From UBA4408 sp002389785 (GTDB lineage Bacteria > Bacteroidota > Bacteroidia > UBA4408), in contig DAORJK010000013.1 of the NCBI GenBank assembly GCA_035438985.1, positions 30,797 through 94,796 on the forward strand: DNA of 64,000 nt. Reading direction: 5' to 3'. Shown here piece by piece: positions 33,162 to 43,462 of this stretch. Position 1 is the first letter of the stretch. Each line of letters opens with the position of its first letter. Position numbers and translations under genes: made by a program. The notes under the pieces were generated by a model that did no database searches, was not told the DNA's origin, and saw nothing but the letters and a program-made list of their open reading frames with translations.

Positions 33162-34745
33162 ATGAAACCATTTATTACATTATTGACCATTTTAATTTCA
33201 ACTTATGTTGCAAATGCACAGCCCGGTGCAATCGACAGTAGTTTCGGCACCAACGGAATAGTGCGAACCTTTGTGAATAGTTCGAATGCCAAACTCACAG
33301 CCATGGCGATTCAAACCGACGATAAAATTCTCGTTGCCGGACATGATCGCTATGATACAACAAATTTTAATAAAGCCTTTGTGGTGATGCGGTATACCGC
33401 TGATGGGTTACTTGATTCGAGCTTTGCATCAAATGGAAAAATGGTATACAATTTTGGAAACGGTAACGCAATCGCTTATGCAATAAAAGTACAGGCCGAT
33501 GGAAAAATTTTGGTTGCCGGAAGAAGCTCTGCTCCGGGCATTGTTGGGATGGCCAGTATTCGTTTAAATATGGATGGTTCTCTTGACACAACTTATGGTA
33601 GCAATGGTGCAGTTATTACCGCTGTTGGAACAGCTAATGATTTTGCACTAGGAATTTATTTGCATTCAGATGGACGAATTGTTCTAGGAGGGGCAAGTTA
33701 TCTTTCAAGTTTTTCACGCATGGCTTTGGTGCGTTATCATTCAGATGGAAGTATTGATACTACGTTTGCTTCCAACGGTACATTAATTGCCTCTGTTACC
33801 GGAGAAAATATTTATTGTCATCGAATTGAAATTGATTCGTCATCGAATTATATCGTTTCGGGCAATTTATCTAACATTACCAGTACTAGCGCCTTTTTAA
33901 AAAGATACACTTCCAATGGAATCCTGGATGTTTCTTTCGGATTACTTGGCACTTGGTATCCGAGTGTAGGAAATAGTTTTACAGAAAGTACAACTGGTTT
34001 AATAAAGCAAGCGGATGGAAAATTGATAGTGGGTCTAACAACAGACGCAAATTCTTCGAGAAAGTTTGGTGTTGTTAGATACCTTCCGTCAAGCTGGTTA
34101 GTAGATTCAACGTTCGGAATTTATACCGGTAATTCTTATATAACAACCGGAATCAATAAATACGTGGCTACTGCAATTGCTCAACAGCCCAATGGAAAAA
34201 TTGTAATTTCGGGTAACTACCAAATTGGGAGTGAATACAAATTTACTACCCTGCGCTATTTGGCTAATGGTATATTAGACAGTGCGTTTGGAACAAACGG
34301 CTTTGTTGTAACCTCTATTACACCAACCAACAACAACAGTACTTCGGCAGAAATAGGAGTGCAAAGTAGCGGTAAAATAATTGTTGCCGGTAACAATACT
34401 GAAAACAATATTCAACGTTTTACTCTTGTTAGATATCATGATACACTGAGCATTAACACCTTAATTCCAAGAGTTAAGGAAAATCAAATTTCGCTTACTG
34501 TTTTCCCTAATCCGGCAAGTGATTTGTTGCAGGTAATGTGTTATGCTAAAAATAACACCCCTTTTGAAGAACCTATGATTCCAAAGGTATATACTATACA
34601 GGGTGTTGAGTTAAACGGAATAAAATTCAACAAAAGCATTCTGAAAAATAAGGTGCTAAGCTTTGAACTATCTATAAAAGACTTAGTGCAAGGTTTATAC
34701 TTTATCAAAATTGGAAGTGCTACAGCTCGTTTTATAAAAGAATAA
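33162..34745 (+). CDS. Delta-60 repeat secreted protein with T9SS sorting domain
   Basis: 527 residues, signal peptide ending ANAQPG. At least seven delta-60 repeats, each starting with a motif like GAIDSSFGTNG, GLLDSSFASNG, GSLDTTYGSNG or GILDSAFGTNG, followed by a strand such as GKILVAGRS. They fill residues about 22-430 and form a propeller. The C-terminal 80 residues are a T9SS sorting domain (VFPNPASDLLQVM ... GLYFIKIGSA). It is the last of three adjacent exported proteins, 156 nt after the previous gene, so it may have its own promoter. Function unknown. Confidence 0.87.
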   Translation: MKPFITLLTILISTYVANAQPGAIDSSFGTNGIVRTFVNSSNAKLTAMAIQTDDKILVAGHDRYDTTNFNKAFVVMRYTADGLLDSSFASNGKMVYNFGNGNAIAYAIKVQADGKILVAGRSSAPGIVGMASIRLNMDGSLDTTYGSNGAVITAVGTANDFALGIYLHSDGRIVLGGASYLSSFSRMALVRYHSDGSIDTTFASNGTLIASVTGENIYCHRIEIDSSSNYIVSGNLSNITSTSAFLKRYTSNGILDVSFGLLGTWYPSVGNSFTESTTGLIKQADGKLIVGLTTDANSSRKFGVVRYLPSSWLVDSTFGIYTGNSYITTGINKYVATAIAQQPNGKIVISGNYQIGSEYKFTTLRYLANGILDSAFGTNGFVVTSITPTNNNSTSAEIGVQSSGKIIVAGNNTENNIQRFTLVRYHDTLSINTLIPRVKENQISLTVFPNPASDLLQVMCYAKNNTPFEEPMIPKVYTIQGVELNGIKFNKSILKNKVLSFELSIKDLVQGLYFIKIGSATARFIKE

Positions 34746-34800
34746 AACGGTAATTACTTGCTATCATTTATTGTATTGAAACACCAGTATTTAGTTAGTT

Positions 34801-37800
34801 TCAATATGCCAATACTGAACCTAACCATTTTTCAACCTCTTCCAGCTTCATTTTTTTTCGTTGAGCATAATCGGTAATTTGGTCTTTTTCGAGCTTTCCT
34901 ACTGAAAAATAATGTGCTTCAGGGTGTGCAAAGTACATTCCACTCACAGCTGCTGTTGGATACATAGCCATGCTTTCTGTTAAGGTTATTCCGGTATTTT
35001 TTTCAACTTCCAAAAGTTCCCACAACGTAATTTTTTCGGTATGATCGGGTTGTGCCGGATAGCCGGGAGCCGGACGAATTCCTTGGTATTTTTCCTTAAC
35101 AATTTCTTCCTTCGACAGCTTTTCATCGCTTGCATATCCCCAAATTTCGGTGCGCACTTTTTTGTGCATTAGTTCGGCTAATGCTTCTGCTAGTCTGTCG
35201 GCTAATGCTTTAAGCATTATGGAAGAATAATCATCGTGTTCTTTTTCAAATTTTTCTATCCATTTTTCTATACCAAAACCTGTACTAACAGCAAATGCAC
35301 CGATATAATCAAGTTCTCCTTTTGATTCGTTTTTTGAGTTAATAAAGTCGGAAAGTGCAACATTTTTAAACGTGTCGGCCTTTTGACTTTGCTGTCTCAG
35401 TGTATGAAAAGTGGCAATTTTTTCTTTGCTTGTTTGGTCGTAAACTTCAATGTCGTCGCCAACAGAAAGGGCCGGAAAAAGTCCAACTACCGCTTTTGCT
35501 GTGAGCCATTTTTCAGCAACGATTTGTTTCAACATTGCTTGTGCATCGTCAAACAGTTTTTGTGCTTCAATTCCACGTACCGGATCTTTTAGCAATTTCG
35601 GGTAAGAACCTTTCATTTCCCAACTGATAAAAAACGGAGTCCAATCTATAAATTCAATTAATTCTTTCACATCAATGTCTTCAAACACTTTAACACCTAA
35701 AAAATTAGGCTTGCTAGTTATTTGCTTGCTAAGCGTGAATTTGTTTTTCTGCGCTTCAGCTAAACTAAGGAATTTAGCTTGTGCCCTATCTGCTTTGTGA
35801 TAATCGCGGGTGCGTTCGTTTTCTGAACGAATTTGTTCAATAAAACCATCTCTCAATTCTTTCGACAACAAGCTGCTTACAACCGGCACACTTCTGGAAG
35901 CGTCGTTAACATGCACAACCGGATAGTTGTAATGAGGTTCAATTTTCACCGCAGTATGCACCTTACTAGTTGTTGCTCCTCCAATTAACAAAGGAATGGT
36001 AAATCCTTCGCGTTTCATTTCTTTAGCCACATGCACCATCTCATCCAGCGAAGGAGTTATTAATCCACTTAATCCAATAATATCAACCTGTTCTTCTTTA
36101 GCTTTCGCAAGAATCTTATCCGCCGATACCATTACTCCCAAATCAACAATATCATAGCCATTGCATGCCATAACTACACCAACAATGTTTTTTCCAATAT
36201 CGTGTACGTCGCCTTTGACTGTAGCTAACAAAATTTTTCCATTTTTTGCTCCAACCACTTTGTCCTTTTCGAGAAAGGGCTGAAGATAGGCAACTGCTTT
36301 TTTCATCACCCTTGCGCTTTTTACTACTTGGGGTAAAAACATTTTACCGGCACCAAATAAATCACCTACGATGTTCATTCCTGCCATCAAGGGTCCTTCA
36401 ATTATGTGCAAGGGTTTTTCAAAAGTGCTTCGCGCCTCTTCCATATCAATTTCAATGTAATCGGTTATCCCTTTTACCAAGGCATGCGCAATTCGTTTTT
36501 CGAGTGAATCATTGCGCCATTCTTCGTCTTTGGTTTCCTTTTCCTTTCCATCGCCCTTCACCAATTCGGCATGTGCAATAAGACGCTCAGTTGCATCATC
36601 GCGGCGATCGAGCAACACATCTTCAACCAACTCCAACAAGGTTTTATCAATTTCATCGTATACAATTAATTGCCCCGGATTTACAATTCCCATGTCCATA
36701 CCATGGTTAACAGCATGGTACAAAAAGGCTGCATGAATAGCTTCACGAACATGATCATTTCCTCTAAACGAAAAAGAAACGTTGCTAACTCCACCCGACA
36801 CCTTTGCATATGGCAGGTTTTGTTTTATCCATTTTGTAGCATTAAAAAAATCGAGGGCATTTTTACGGTGTTCTTCCATACCGGTAGCTACCGGAAAAAT
36901 GTTAGGATCGAAAATAATGTCTTGTGGCGCAAATTGAACCTGCTCAACTAGTAGGGTATAAGCTCGTTTGCATATATCTATTCTTCGTTGCAAGCTGTCG
37001 GCTTGTCCCTGTTCATCAAACGCCATTACGATAACTGCTGCACCGTATTTTTTTACCAATTTGGCTTGACGAATAAATTCCTCTTCACCGCCTTTTAACG
37101 AAATTGAATTTACAATTGATTTTCCTTGCGTGCATTTTAGACCCGATTCAATCACCTCAAATTTGGATGAGTCTATCATCACCGGAACCTTGCAAATATC
37201 GGGTTCAGAAGCAACCAGGTTGAGGAATTTAGACATGGCAAAATCGGCATCCAACATACCTTCGTCCATGTTAATATCAATAGCCTGAGCTCCGCCTTCC
37301 ACCTGATCGCGTGCAACACTCAGTGCTGCGTCGTATTGATTGTCTTTAATTAATCGTAAAAACTTTTTTGAGCCAGTTACATTGGTACGCTCTCCAACGT
37401 TTAAAAAATTAGAGTCCGGCCTATAAGTAAGTGCCTCTAATCCGCTTAATCGCAAGTGCTTTTCAATGGTGGGAATCTTTCGTGGTGCTACTTTTTTAGC
37501 ATGTTGCGCAATGTGTTTGATGTGGTCGGGTGTAGTGCCGCAACAGCCACCAACTATGTTTATAAAACCACTTTGTAAAAAATCGTCAATTTGTACACAC
37601 ATTTGATGAGGAGTTTCATCGTACTCTCCAAACTGGTTAGGCAGTCCGGCATTGGGATAAGCGCTAACAAAGAAAGGTGCCTTTTCCGACAACTCTTCCA
37701 AATAAGGCCGCATATCTTTTGCTCCCAATGCGCAATTCAATCCTATGCTCAGCAGATTAACATGCGAAACTGAGTTTAAAAACGCTTCAACTGTTTGACC

Positions 37801-38490
37801 TGAAAGAGTGCGCCCGCTCGCATCGGTAATGGTACCGGAAATCATAATTGGTAGTTCTCGTTTTTGTTCTTCAAACACCGTTTGTACTGCAAAAAGTGCA
37901 GCCTTCGCATTGAGTGTATCAAAAATGGTTTCAATTAAAAGTAGATCAACACCTCCATCCATTAAACCCCGCACCTGTTCAGCATATGCATCTACTACCT
38001 CATCCCAGGTAACTGCACGAAAGCCGGGATCGTTAACATCGGGAGATAAGCTTAGTGTTCGGTTTGTTGGACCTACAGCTCCTGCAACAAATTTTGGAGT
38101 GCTGCTATTAAATTCAGTAATGGCTGATTTTGCAATTTTTGCCGCCTCTACATTTAATTCATACGAAAGCGATTCCATCTGGTAGTCGGCAAGAGAAATG
38201 CGTTGTGCATTAAAGGTATTGGTTTCAATAATATCGGCACCGGCAGTTAAATATTCAAGGTGTATAGCCTTAATAATGTCGGGGCGGGTAAGCGAAAGCA
38301 AATCATTGTTGCCTTTTAAATCGCTTTTCCAATCGGCGAAACGATTCCCTCTGTAATCATTCTCCTCAAGTTTATAGCGTTGAATCATGGTGCCCATTGC
38401 ACCATCAATAACCAAAATTTGTTTCTCTAATACTTTGTTAATGTCCATAACTTGTTCTGTTGCTTCCTTCTGTTTTGTTTCTAATTTCAT
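34801..38490 (-). CDS. metH: Cobalamin-dependent methionine synthase
   Basis: 1229 residues from the ATG at 38490 (a TTG at 38493 also opens the frame). Domain order is complete: homocysteine-binding barrel (DGAMGTMIQRY at the start; zinc cysteines in LNCALG and GGCCGTTPDH), pterin/methyl-tetrahydrofolate domain (NVGERTNVTGSKKF), cap and B12 domain with the cobalt-ligand His near residue 760 in GDVHDIGKNIVG, and the reactivation domain (RPAPGYPAQPDH). The enzyme makes methionine from homocysteine. Unlike some Bacteroidota, metH is not split here. Upstream on the same strand are a SAM-I riboswitch and an intrinsic terminator, so expression should fall when S-adenosylmethionine is plentiful. 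Confidence 0.97.
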   Translation of the reverse strand: MKLETKQKEATEQVMDINKVLEKQILVIDGAMGTMIQRYKLEENDYRGNRFADWKSDLKGNNDLLSLTRPDIIKAIHLEYLTAGADIIETNTFNAQRISLADYQMESLSYELNVEAAKIAKSAITEFNSSTPKFVAGAVGPTNRTLSLSPDVNDPGFRAVTWDEVVDAYAEQVRGLMDGGVDLLLIETIFDTLNAKAALFAVQTVFEEQKRELPIMISGTITDASGRTLSGQTVEAFLNSVSHVNLLSIGLNCALGAKDMRPYLEELSEKAPFFVSAYPNAGLPNQFGEYDETPHQMCVQIDDFLQSGFINIVGGCCGTTPDHIKHIAQHAKKVAPRKIPTIEKHLRLSGLEALTYRPDSNFLNVGERTNVTGSKKFLRLIKDNQYDAALSVARDQVEGGAQAIDINMDEGMLDADFAMSKFLNLVASEPDICKVPVMIDSSKFEVIESGLKCTQGKSIVNSISLKGGEEEFIRQAKLVKKYGAAVIVMAFDEQGQADSLQRRIDICKRAYTLLVEQVQFAPQDIIFDPNIFPVATGMEEHRKNALDFFNATKWIKQNLPYAKVSGGVSNVSFSFRGNDHVREAIHAAFLYHAVNHGMDMGIVNPGQLIVYDEIDKTLLELVEDVLLDRRDDATERLIAHAELVKGDGKEKETKDEEWRNDSLEKRIAHALVKGITDYIEIDMEEARSTFEKPLHIIEGPLMAGMNIVGDLFGAGKMFLPQVVKSARVMKKAVAYLQPFLEKDKVVGAKNGKILLATVKGDVHDIGKNIVGVVMACNGYDIVDLGVMVSADKILAKAKEEQVDIIGLSGLITPSLDEMVHVAKEMKREGFTIPLLIGGATTSKVHTAVKIEPHYNYPVVHVNDASRSVPVVSSLLSKELRDGFIEQIRSENERTRDYHKADRAQAKFLSLAEAQKNKFTLSKQITSKPNFLGVKVFEDIDVKELIEFIDWTPFFISWEMKGSYPKLLKDPVRGIEAQKLFDDAQAMLKQIVAEKWLTAKAVVGLFPALSVGDDIEVYDQTSKEKIATFHTLRQQSQKADTFKNVALSDFINSKNESKGELDYIGAFAVSTGFGIEKWIEKFEKEHDDYSSIMLKALADRLAEALAELMHKKVRTEIWGYASDEKLSKEEIVKEKYQGIRPAPGYPAQPDHTEKITLWELLEVEKNTGITLTESMAMYPTAAVSGMYFAHPEAHYFSVGKLEKDQITDYAQRKKMKLEEVEKWLGSVLAY

Positions 38491-38503
38491 CAATGTTGTT
38501 GCT

Positions 38504-38540
38504 CAAAAAAAAATCTCCTCGACCTAAGCCGAAGAGATTT
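38504..38540 (-). terminator. Riboswitch-linked intrinsic terminator
   Basis: On the minus strand AAATCTCTTCG pairs with CGAGGAGATTT (one U-G pair) around an 8-nt loop, followed by a T-run. It lies between the SAM-I aptamer and the metH start, the right place for a SAM-dependent transcription stop. Confidence 0.85.
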
Positions 38541-38573
38541 TATAAATAGTTACATATAAAAAATCTGATTCGC

Positions 38574-38680
38574 CTTATCTGTTTTTCGGAAAAATCCGAA
38601 AATGGAATTAGCACCTTCTCTGCAATAAGAGCGGTTGCTAAGGTTTCACAGGGCCATTCCCTCCACCTTTCTTGATAAGC
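38574..38680 (-). promoter_or_regulatory. SAM-I riboswitch (S box) upstream of metH
   Basis: Read on the minus strand, the conserved parts appear in order: P1 strand CTTATC followed by AAGAAAGGTGGAGGGA, then ATGGCCCTGTGAAACC, TTAGCAACCGCTC, GGTGCTAATTCC, and the closing GATAAG that pairs with the first P1 strand. These are the core of the SAM-I family, which binds S-adenosylmethionine. The terminator at 38504-38540 gives it an expression platform. Confidence 0.93.
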
Positions 38681-38746
38681 GAAAGTTCAATTAATTCAAT
38701 TTGAACTTTCTTCCCGATTATCGGGCTAATACTAAAGAACGTGCCG

Positions 38747-38754
38747 CGAAAGTA
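38747..38754 (-). promoter_or_regulatory. Candidate -7 box for the metH transcript
   Basis: The minus strand reads TACTTTCG, close to the Bacteroidota -7 consensus TAnnTTTG, 67 nt upstream of the riboswitch. The -33 element is not clear. The remaining stretch up to 39100 holds no gene I can support. Confidence 0.35.
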
Positions 38755-39100
38755 GAAAATATTTTAAACATATTTTCATTGCTTGGTTATTCTTTTTGAG
38801 CATGTATCCTGTTTTGTAATTTTTAACGGGATGAAACATTTAAATTTAAGTACACAGCTTTATACAAATAATACATTGAGTCGTTTATGAGTTGTCATTC
38901 GTTTTCGAATAAATAACAAACCTAAAACAGCTCGAGAGCATGAATAATAAAAAGCTTTCACAAAACTGATTTCGCGAAATTTCTTAGTTTGATGCTAATT
39001 AACTCTAACTTCTAAAATCGCTTTTAGTTGAGGTGTGGTGCAGAGATATGCAAATTATTTTTTTAGATTTACGGCTATTCACCTTCTTTCGGATTTTGAG

Positions 39101-39658
39101 ATGAAAAATTTTTATGTGCTGTTGTTGTTCCTTGCCCCCTATTTATTGTTGGCGCAAACATCAAAATCGAAAAAATTTAACCAGCTTTATAGCAAGCCAA
39201 TCGAGCGTAAATACTATGTGAAAGAGCGTTACTACAAAGGTAATTTGTATGTTGAAGGAGAAGCGATTCAAAAGGTATTTAGTAAGAAAAAAAGAGTTGA
39301 GTTAAAACGGGGCCCTTGGAAATGGTATCATCGAAACGGACAATTAAAAGATTCTGTTTTTTATACCGATGCCGGATTGCCTACCGGTGTTGAAACTTTA
39401 TACAACAGCGATGGTACCATTCATCAAACCATTGATTATGGCACCAGCACCAATTTTATTATTCGTGAAAGAAACTGGCTTACCACCATTGCTAAGGATT
39501 ATACACGAACCTATTATTATAAAGCACCCAATATTCCTAAAAAAACACAAGTGTATAAAAACAGGAAAAAAGATGGAGTGTGGAAAACCTATGATACCAA
39601 CGGGAAGGTGATTTCAGAAAAAAGCTATTCAAAAGGCAAGTTAATTACAAACCCTTAA
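39101..39658 (+). CDS. Exported MORN/YwqK-repeat protein
   Basis: 185 residues from ATG 39101, which begins a signal peptide (FYVLLLFLAPYLLLAQT); the longer frame starting at 39035 lacks a signal. The mature part has repeats of the toxin-antitoxin YwqK / MORN-variant type: GPWKWYHRNGQLKDSVFY, GVETLYNSDGTIHQTIDY, DGVWKTYDTNGKVISEKSY. These form beta-hairpin ladders in secreted proteins. It is 10 nt upstream of a DUF2461 gene. Function unknown. Confidence 0.8.
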   Translation: MKNFYVLLLFLAPYLLLAQTSKSKKFNQLYSKPIERKYYVKERYYKGNLYVEGEAIQKVFSKKKRVELKRGPWKWYHRNGQLKDSVFYTDAGLPTGVETLYNSDGTIHQTIDYGTSTNFIIRERNWLTTIAKDYTRTYYYKAPNIPKKTQVYKNRKKDGVWKTYDTNGKVISEKSYSKGKLITNP

Positions 39659-39668
39659 GAAGATTCCA

Positions 39669-40328
39669 ATGATTGAAAAAAGTACCCTTGACTTTTTGTC
39701 GAAATTAAAACAAAACAATAACCGTGATTGGTTTTTAGAACACAAAGCCGAGTATGAAAATGCCAAATCAAATTTTGTTGAATTTGTGCAGCAATTAATA
39801 CAAGAGGTAGCAAAGTTCGACAGCAGCGTGAAAGGGCTGGATGCAAAAAAATGTGTGTTTAGAATTAACCGAGATATTCGCTTTTCGACAGATAAATCTC
39901 CATACAAAAGCAATATGGGAGCGAGTTTTTCGGCTGGTGGAAAAAACTCTACCAATCCCGGATATTACATACACATTGAAGGTAACAAATCGTTTTTAGC
40001 AGCCGGAAAATGGATGCCGGATCCTACGATGCTCAGTGCAATACGCCAAGAAATTGACTACAACACCAAGGAGTTTAAGAAAATAATAACTGCTAAAGAA
40101 TTCGTTTCATTTTTTGGAGAATTGTCGAAGGACGACAAATTAAAAACTGCTCCAAAAGGTTATCCTAAAGACCATCCCGAACTTGAACTGCTAAAACTTA
40201 AGAGTTTTATAGCGGTACATTCATTTAACCAGAAAGAGGTAATGAGTAAATCATTTCTTGGCGACTGCGTGAAAGGATGCAAATTAGTATATCCATTAAC
40301 TAAGTTTTTAAGCCGAGCCATTTCTTAA
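39669..40328 (+). CDS. DUF2461 family protein
   Basis: 219 residues with the family hallmarks: N-terminal STLDFLSKLKQNNNRDWFLEH, then CVFRINRDIRFSTDKSPYKSN and GYYIHIEGNKSFLAAGKWMP. Length is typical. The biochemical role of the family is not known. It follows the MORN-type gene by 10 nt and precedes the large BNR-repeat gene by 10 nt, so these three and acs form a tight plus-strand run. Confidence 0.88.
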   Translation: MIEKSTLDFLSKLKQNNNRDWFLEHKAEYENAKSNFVEFVQQLIQEVAKFDSSVKGLDAKKCVFRINRDIRFSTDKSPYKSNMGASFSAGGKNSTNPGYYIHIEGNKSFLAAGKWMPDPTMLSAIRQEIDYNTKEFKKIITAKEFVSFFGELSKDDKLKTAPKGYPKDHPELELLKLKSFIAVHSFNQKEVMSKSFLGDCVKGCKLVYPLTKFLSRAIS

Positions 40329-40338
40329 TTTTAACAAA

Positions 40339-43300
40339 ATGAAGCAACTTATTATCCTGCTTGCCATTGTTGCCGGAACTTTAAATGTAACAGCACAAAA
40401 ATCAACTTTGAGTACAACTCAAAATAATTACACCTTCGATTCGGTGCTGTATGAAAATTTAAAGTATCGTTTGGTGGGTCCCTTCCGTGGAGGCCGATCG
40501 GCTGCCGTTTGTGGTGATTTAAAACGAAAAAATGTATTCTATTTTGGCTCAACCGGTGGAGGGGTGTGGAAAACGCAAGATGGAGGAAGCAACTGGAAAA
40601 ATATAAGTGACCCGTTTTTTGGTGGAAGTATTGGTAGCATTGCTCTTGCTCCTAGCGATGCCAGCATTATTTACGTTGGAACAGGTGAAAACACGATGCG
40701 CGGAAACGTTAGTGAAGGCATGGGAATGTGGAAAAGTGAAGATGCTGGGAGAAGTTGGAAAAATTGTGGTTTAAAAGATTCGCGACACATCACAAGAATC
40801 GTTATTCATCCAAAAAATCCTGACATCGTTTGGGTTGCTTGCACCGGCCATTTGTTTGGTCCTTCAGTTGAAAGAGGGGTGTATAAAACCATCGATGGTG
40901 GACGTAACTGGAAAAGAGTTTTATTTAGTAACGAAAATGCAGGGGCCATTGATTTGGTTGCTGAACCCGGCAATCCGCAAGTATTGTATGCCAGCACGTG
41001 GTATGTTCGACGCACCCCATATAGCCTTGAGAGTGGTGGACCCGGAAGTGCACTTTGGAAAAGTACCGACGGGGGTGAATCGTGGAAAAATATTTCAGGC
41101 AACAAAGGTTTACCAAAAGACACGATTGGTATTATTGGAATTACTGTTTCTGCTTCAAATCCCGATCGTTTGTATGCCATTATTGAATCGCGTACCGGTG
41201 GTGTTTTTACCTCTGATAATGCCGGAGCCACTTGGACAAAAACAAGCGACAAAAGTGATGTTCGCCAGCGTTCATGGTACTTTAGCAAACTATTTTGCGA
41301 TCCTAAAAACGAGCAAACCCTTTACATTTGCAATGTTGGCTTTCATCGTTCTCGCGACGGAGGAAAAACATTTACAGAACTACCAACACCACATGGCGAC
41401 CATCATGATTTATGGATAGATCCTGAAGATGGGCAACGCATGATTATTGCTGACGATGGAGGAGCTCAGATTAGTTTTGATGCGGGTTCTAATTGGAGTA
41501 CATACCACAATCAACCCACTGCACAGTTTTATAGAGTTAGCACCGACAATCATTTTCCCTACCGAATATTGGGCGCTCAACAAGACAATTCAACTGTACG
41601 AATTATGAGTAGAACCTACGATGGAGCAATCACCGAAAATGATTGGAGCTATACAGCCGGTTTTGAATCAGGATATGTGGTTGCTGATCCTCTAAATCCG
41701 GATATTGTATATGGAGGAAATTACGGGGGTTATCTTTCGCGCATGGATCATCAAACCGGCGAAAATAGAACCATCAGTGTTTGGCCGGAAAGCCCAATTG
41801 GAAGTGGCGCCGATGTGCTAAAGTACCGCTTTCAGTGGAATTTCCCGATTTTCTTTTCTCCGCATTATCCGAAACGAATTTATGCTTGTGGAAATGTGTT
41901 GTTTAAATCGGATAATGAGGGTGCAAGCTGGGAAGCCATTAGTCCCGATCTTACCACTAACGATAAAAGCAAGCAGGTTGCAAGTGGCGGTATTATTACA
42001 AAAGACAACACCAGTGTAGAATATTACTGCACCCTTTTTGCAGCCGCTGAATCTCCACTTGAAAAGGATTTGCTATGGGTAGGAAGTGACGATGGCCTGC
42101 TGCATGTTTCGAAAGACGGAGGCAAAAATTGGGAAAATGTCACACCTAAAGGAATTCCTGCTTGGATGATGTGGAATTGCATTGAAGTTGACCCGTTTAA
42201 AAAAGGAAGTGCCTATATTACCGGAACGCGTTACAAACTGGATGATTTTACTCCCTATTTGTATAAAACAGAAGATTATGGTAAAAGCTGGAAAAAAATA
42301 ACTAACGGTATTCCTGCAACTCATTTTACACGCGTGTTACGCGCCGACAAAATCCGCAAAGGATTGTTGTATTGCGGCACCGAATATGGCATGTATCTTT
42401 CGTTTGACGATGGTACCACCTGGAAACCCTTTCAACAAAATTTACCCTTGGTGCCAATTACTGATTTGACACTGAAAAACAACGATTTGGTGGTTGCTAC
42501 ACAAGGGCGTTCATTTTGGGTGCTCGATAATTTAAGTGCCTTGCAACAAATGAATGCCGAAATTGTTAAGAAAAATATATTTGCCTTTCATCCCGGAGAG
42601 GTGTATCGTTGTGAAGGTTACCAAAACAAAAACAGTAACAATGCCGGCAAAAACCCCGAAAACGGCTTAGTGCTGGATTATTATTTAAAAGATGTTTCAG
42701 ACACCTCTTTAGTAAAAATTGTATTGTACGATAAAAACAAATCACACATTCGCAGCTTTAGCACCAAAGCTGATAAAGACGAGAAGATAGAGGTTAAAAA
42801 AGGAATGAATCGTTTTGTTTGGAATTTGTATTACCCTCCTGCAGAAAAAATAGAAGATCAAATTTTATGGTCGGGGCCAATTGGTGGACCCAAAGCTGCA
42901 CCTGGAAGTTACACGGCTGTAGTTAAAACCCGCTTTGATTCAACCGCAATTAATTTCACCATTGTCGCAGATCCGAATTATAAGATTTCCCAAAGTGACT
43001 ATGAAGAGCAATTTAATTTCTTAATTAAAACCCGCGACAAGTTTTCAGAAATACAAAAATCGCTGAAGCAAATTCGTGAAATGCGTCAACAATTGACTGC
43101 TCTAAGTGGACGATTGCCAAAGGACTCAACCGTTAAATCTTTATCGGTATCAATCGACAGCATACAAAAACGCATTACCCATATAGAAGAAGCTTTGTAT
43201 CAAACCAAAGCGAAAAGCGGACAGGATATATTAAATTATCCGATACGACTCAATGACAAGCTATCGGCTCTATACGATGCTGCCAATAGCGGATACATGG

Positions 43301-43452
43301 CTCCCAGCAAACAAGTTAAGGATGTGTATGAAGTACTTTCGGGCAAAATTGACGAGCAACTAGCGAAATTCAAAGCGATTAAAGACGTTGAAATAAAAAA
43401 ACTGAATGCCGGCTTGAAGCAGTTCGATATTCCGGTTGTTTATGTAAAATAA
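40339..43452 (+). CDS. Secreted BNR/sortilin-like beta-propeller protein
   Basis: 1037 residues, signal peptide ending NVTAQKS. The region about 30-760 contains many BNR/Asp-box motifs (GGVWKTQDGGSNWKN, GMWKSEDAGRSWKN, GVYKTIDGGRNWKR, ALWKSTDGGESWKN), building one or two propellers like VPS10/sortilin domains. The last 270 residues include a helical coiled region (RDKFSEIQKSLKQIREMRQQ). Such proteins are often labelled glycosyl hydrolase in databases, but I see no catalytic evidence for that. There is no T9SS domain. It ends 10 nt before acs. Confidence 0.85.
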   Translation: MKQLIILLAIVAGTLNVTAQKSTLSTTQNNYTFDSVLYENLKYRLVGPFRGGRSAAVCGDLKRKNVFYFGSTGGGVWKTQDGGSNWKNISDPFFGGSIGSIALAPSDASIIYVGTGENTMRGNVSEGMGMWKSEDAGRSWKNCGLKDSRHITRIVIHPKNPDIVWVACTGHLFGPSVERGVYKTIDGGRNWKRVLFSNENAGAIDLVAEPGNPQVLYASTWYVRRTPYSLESGGPGSALWKSTDGGESWKNISGNKGLPKDTIGIIGITVSASNPDRLYAIIESRTGGVFTSDNAGATWTKTSDKSDVRQRSWYFSKLFCDPKNEQTLYICNVGFHRSRDGGKTFTELPTPHGDHHDLWIDPEDGQRMIIADDGGAQISFDAGSNWSTYHNQPTAQFYRVSTDNHFPYRILGAQQDNSTVRIMSRTYDGAITENDWSYTAGFESGYVVADPLNPDIVYGGNYGGYLSRMDHQTGENRTISVWPESPIGSGADVLKYRFQWNFPIFFSPHYPKRIYACGNVLFKSDNEGASWEAISPDLTTNDKSKQVASGGIITKDNTSVEYYCTLFAAAESPLEKDLLWVGSDDGLLHVSKDGGKNWENVTPKGIPAWMMWNCIEVDPFKKGSAYITGTRYKLDDFTPYLYKTEDYGKSWKKITNGIPATHFTRVLRADKIRKGLLYCGTEYGMYLSFDDGTTWKPFQQNLPLVPITDLTLKNNDLVVATQGRSFWVLDNLSALQQMNAEIVKKNIFAFHPGEVYRCEGYQNKNSNNAGKNPENGLVLDYYLKDVSDTSLVKIVLYDKNKSHIRSFSTKADKDEKIEVKKGMNRFVWNLYYPPAEKIEDQILWSGPIGGPKAAPGSYTAVVKTRFDSTAINFTIVADPNYKISQSDYEEQFNFLIKTRDKFSEIQKSLKQIREMRQQLTALSGRLPKDSTVKSLSVSIDSIQKRITHIEEALYQTKAKSGQDILNYPIRLNDKLSALYDAANSGYMAPSKQVKDVYEVLSGKIDEQLAKFKAIKDVEIKKLNAGLKQFDIPVVYVK

Positions 43453-43462
43453 AATAGAAGCC

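Noticed and set aside
40339..43452. A true glycosyl hydrolase
   Set aside because: Only BNR/Asp-box propeller motifs are visible; nothing supports a catalytic site.
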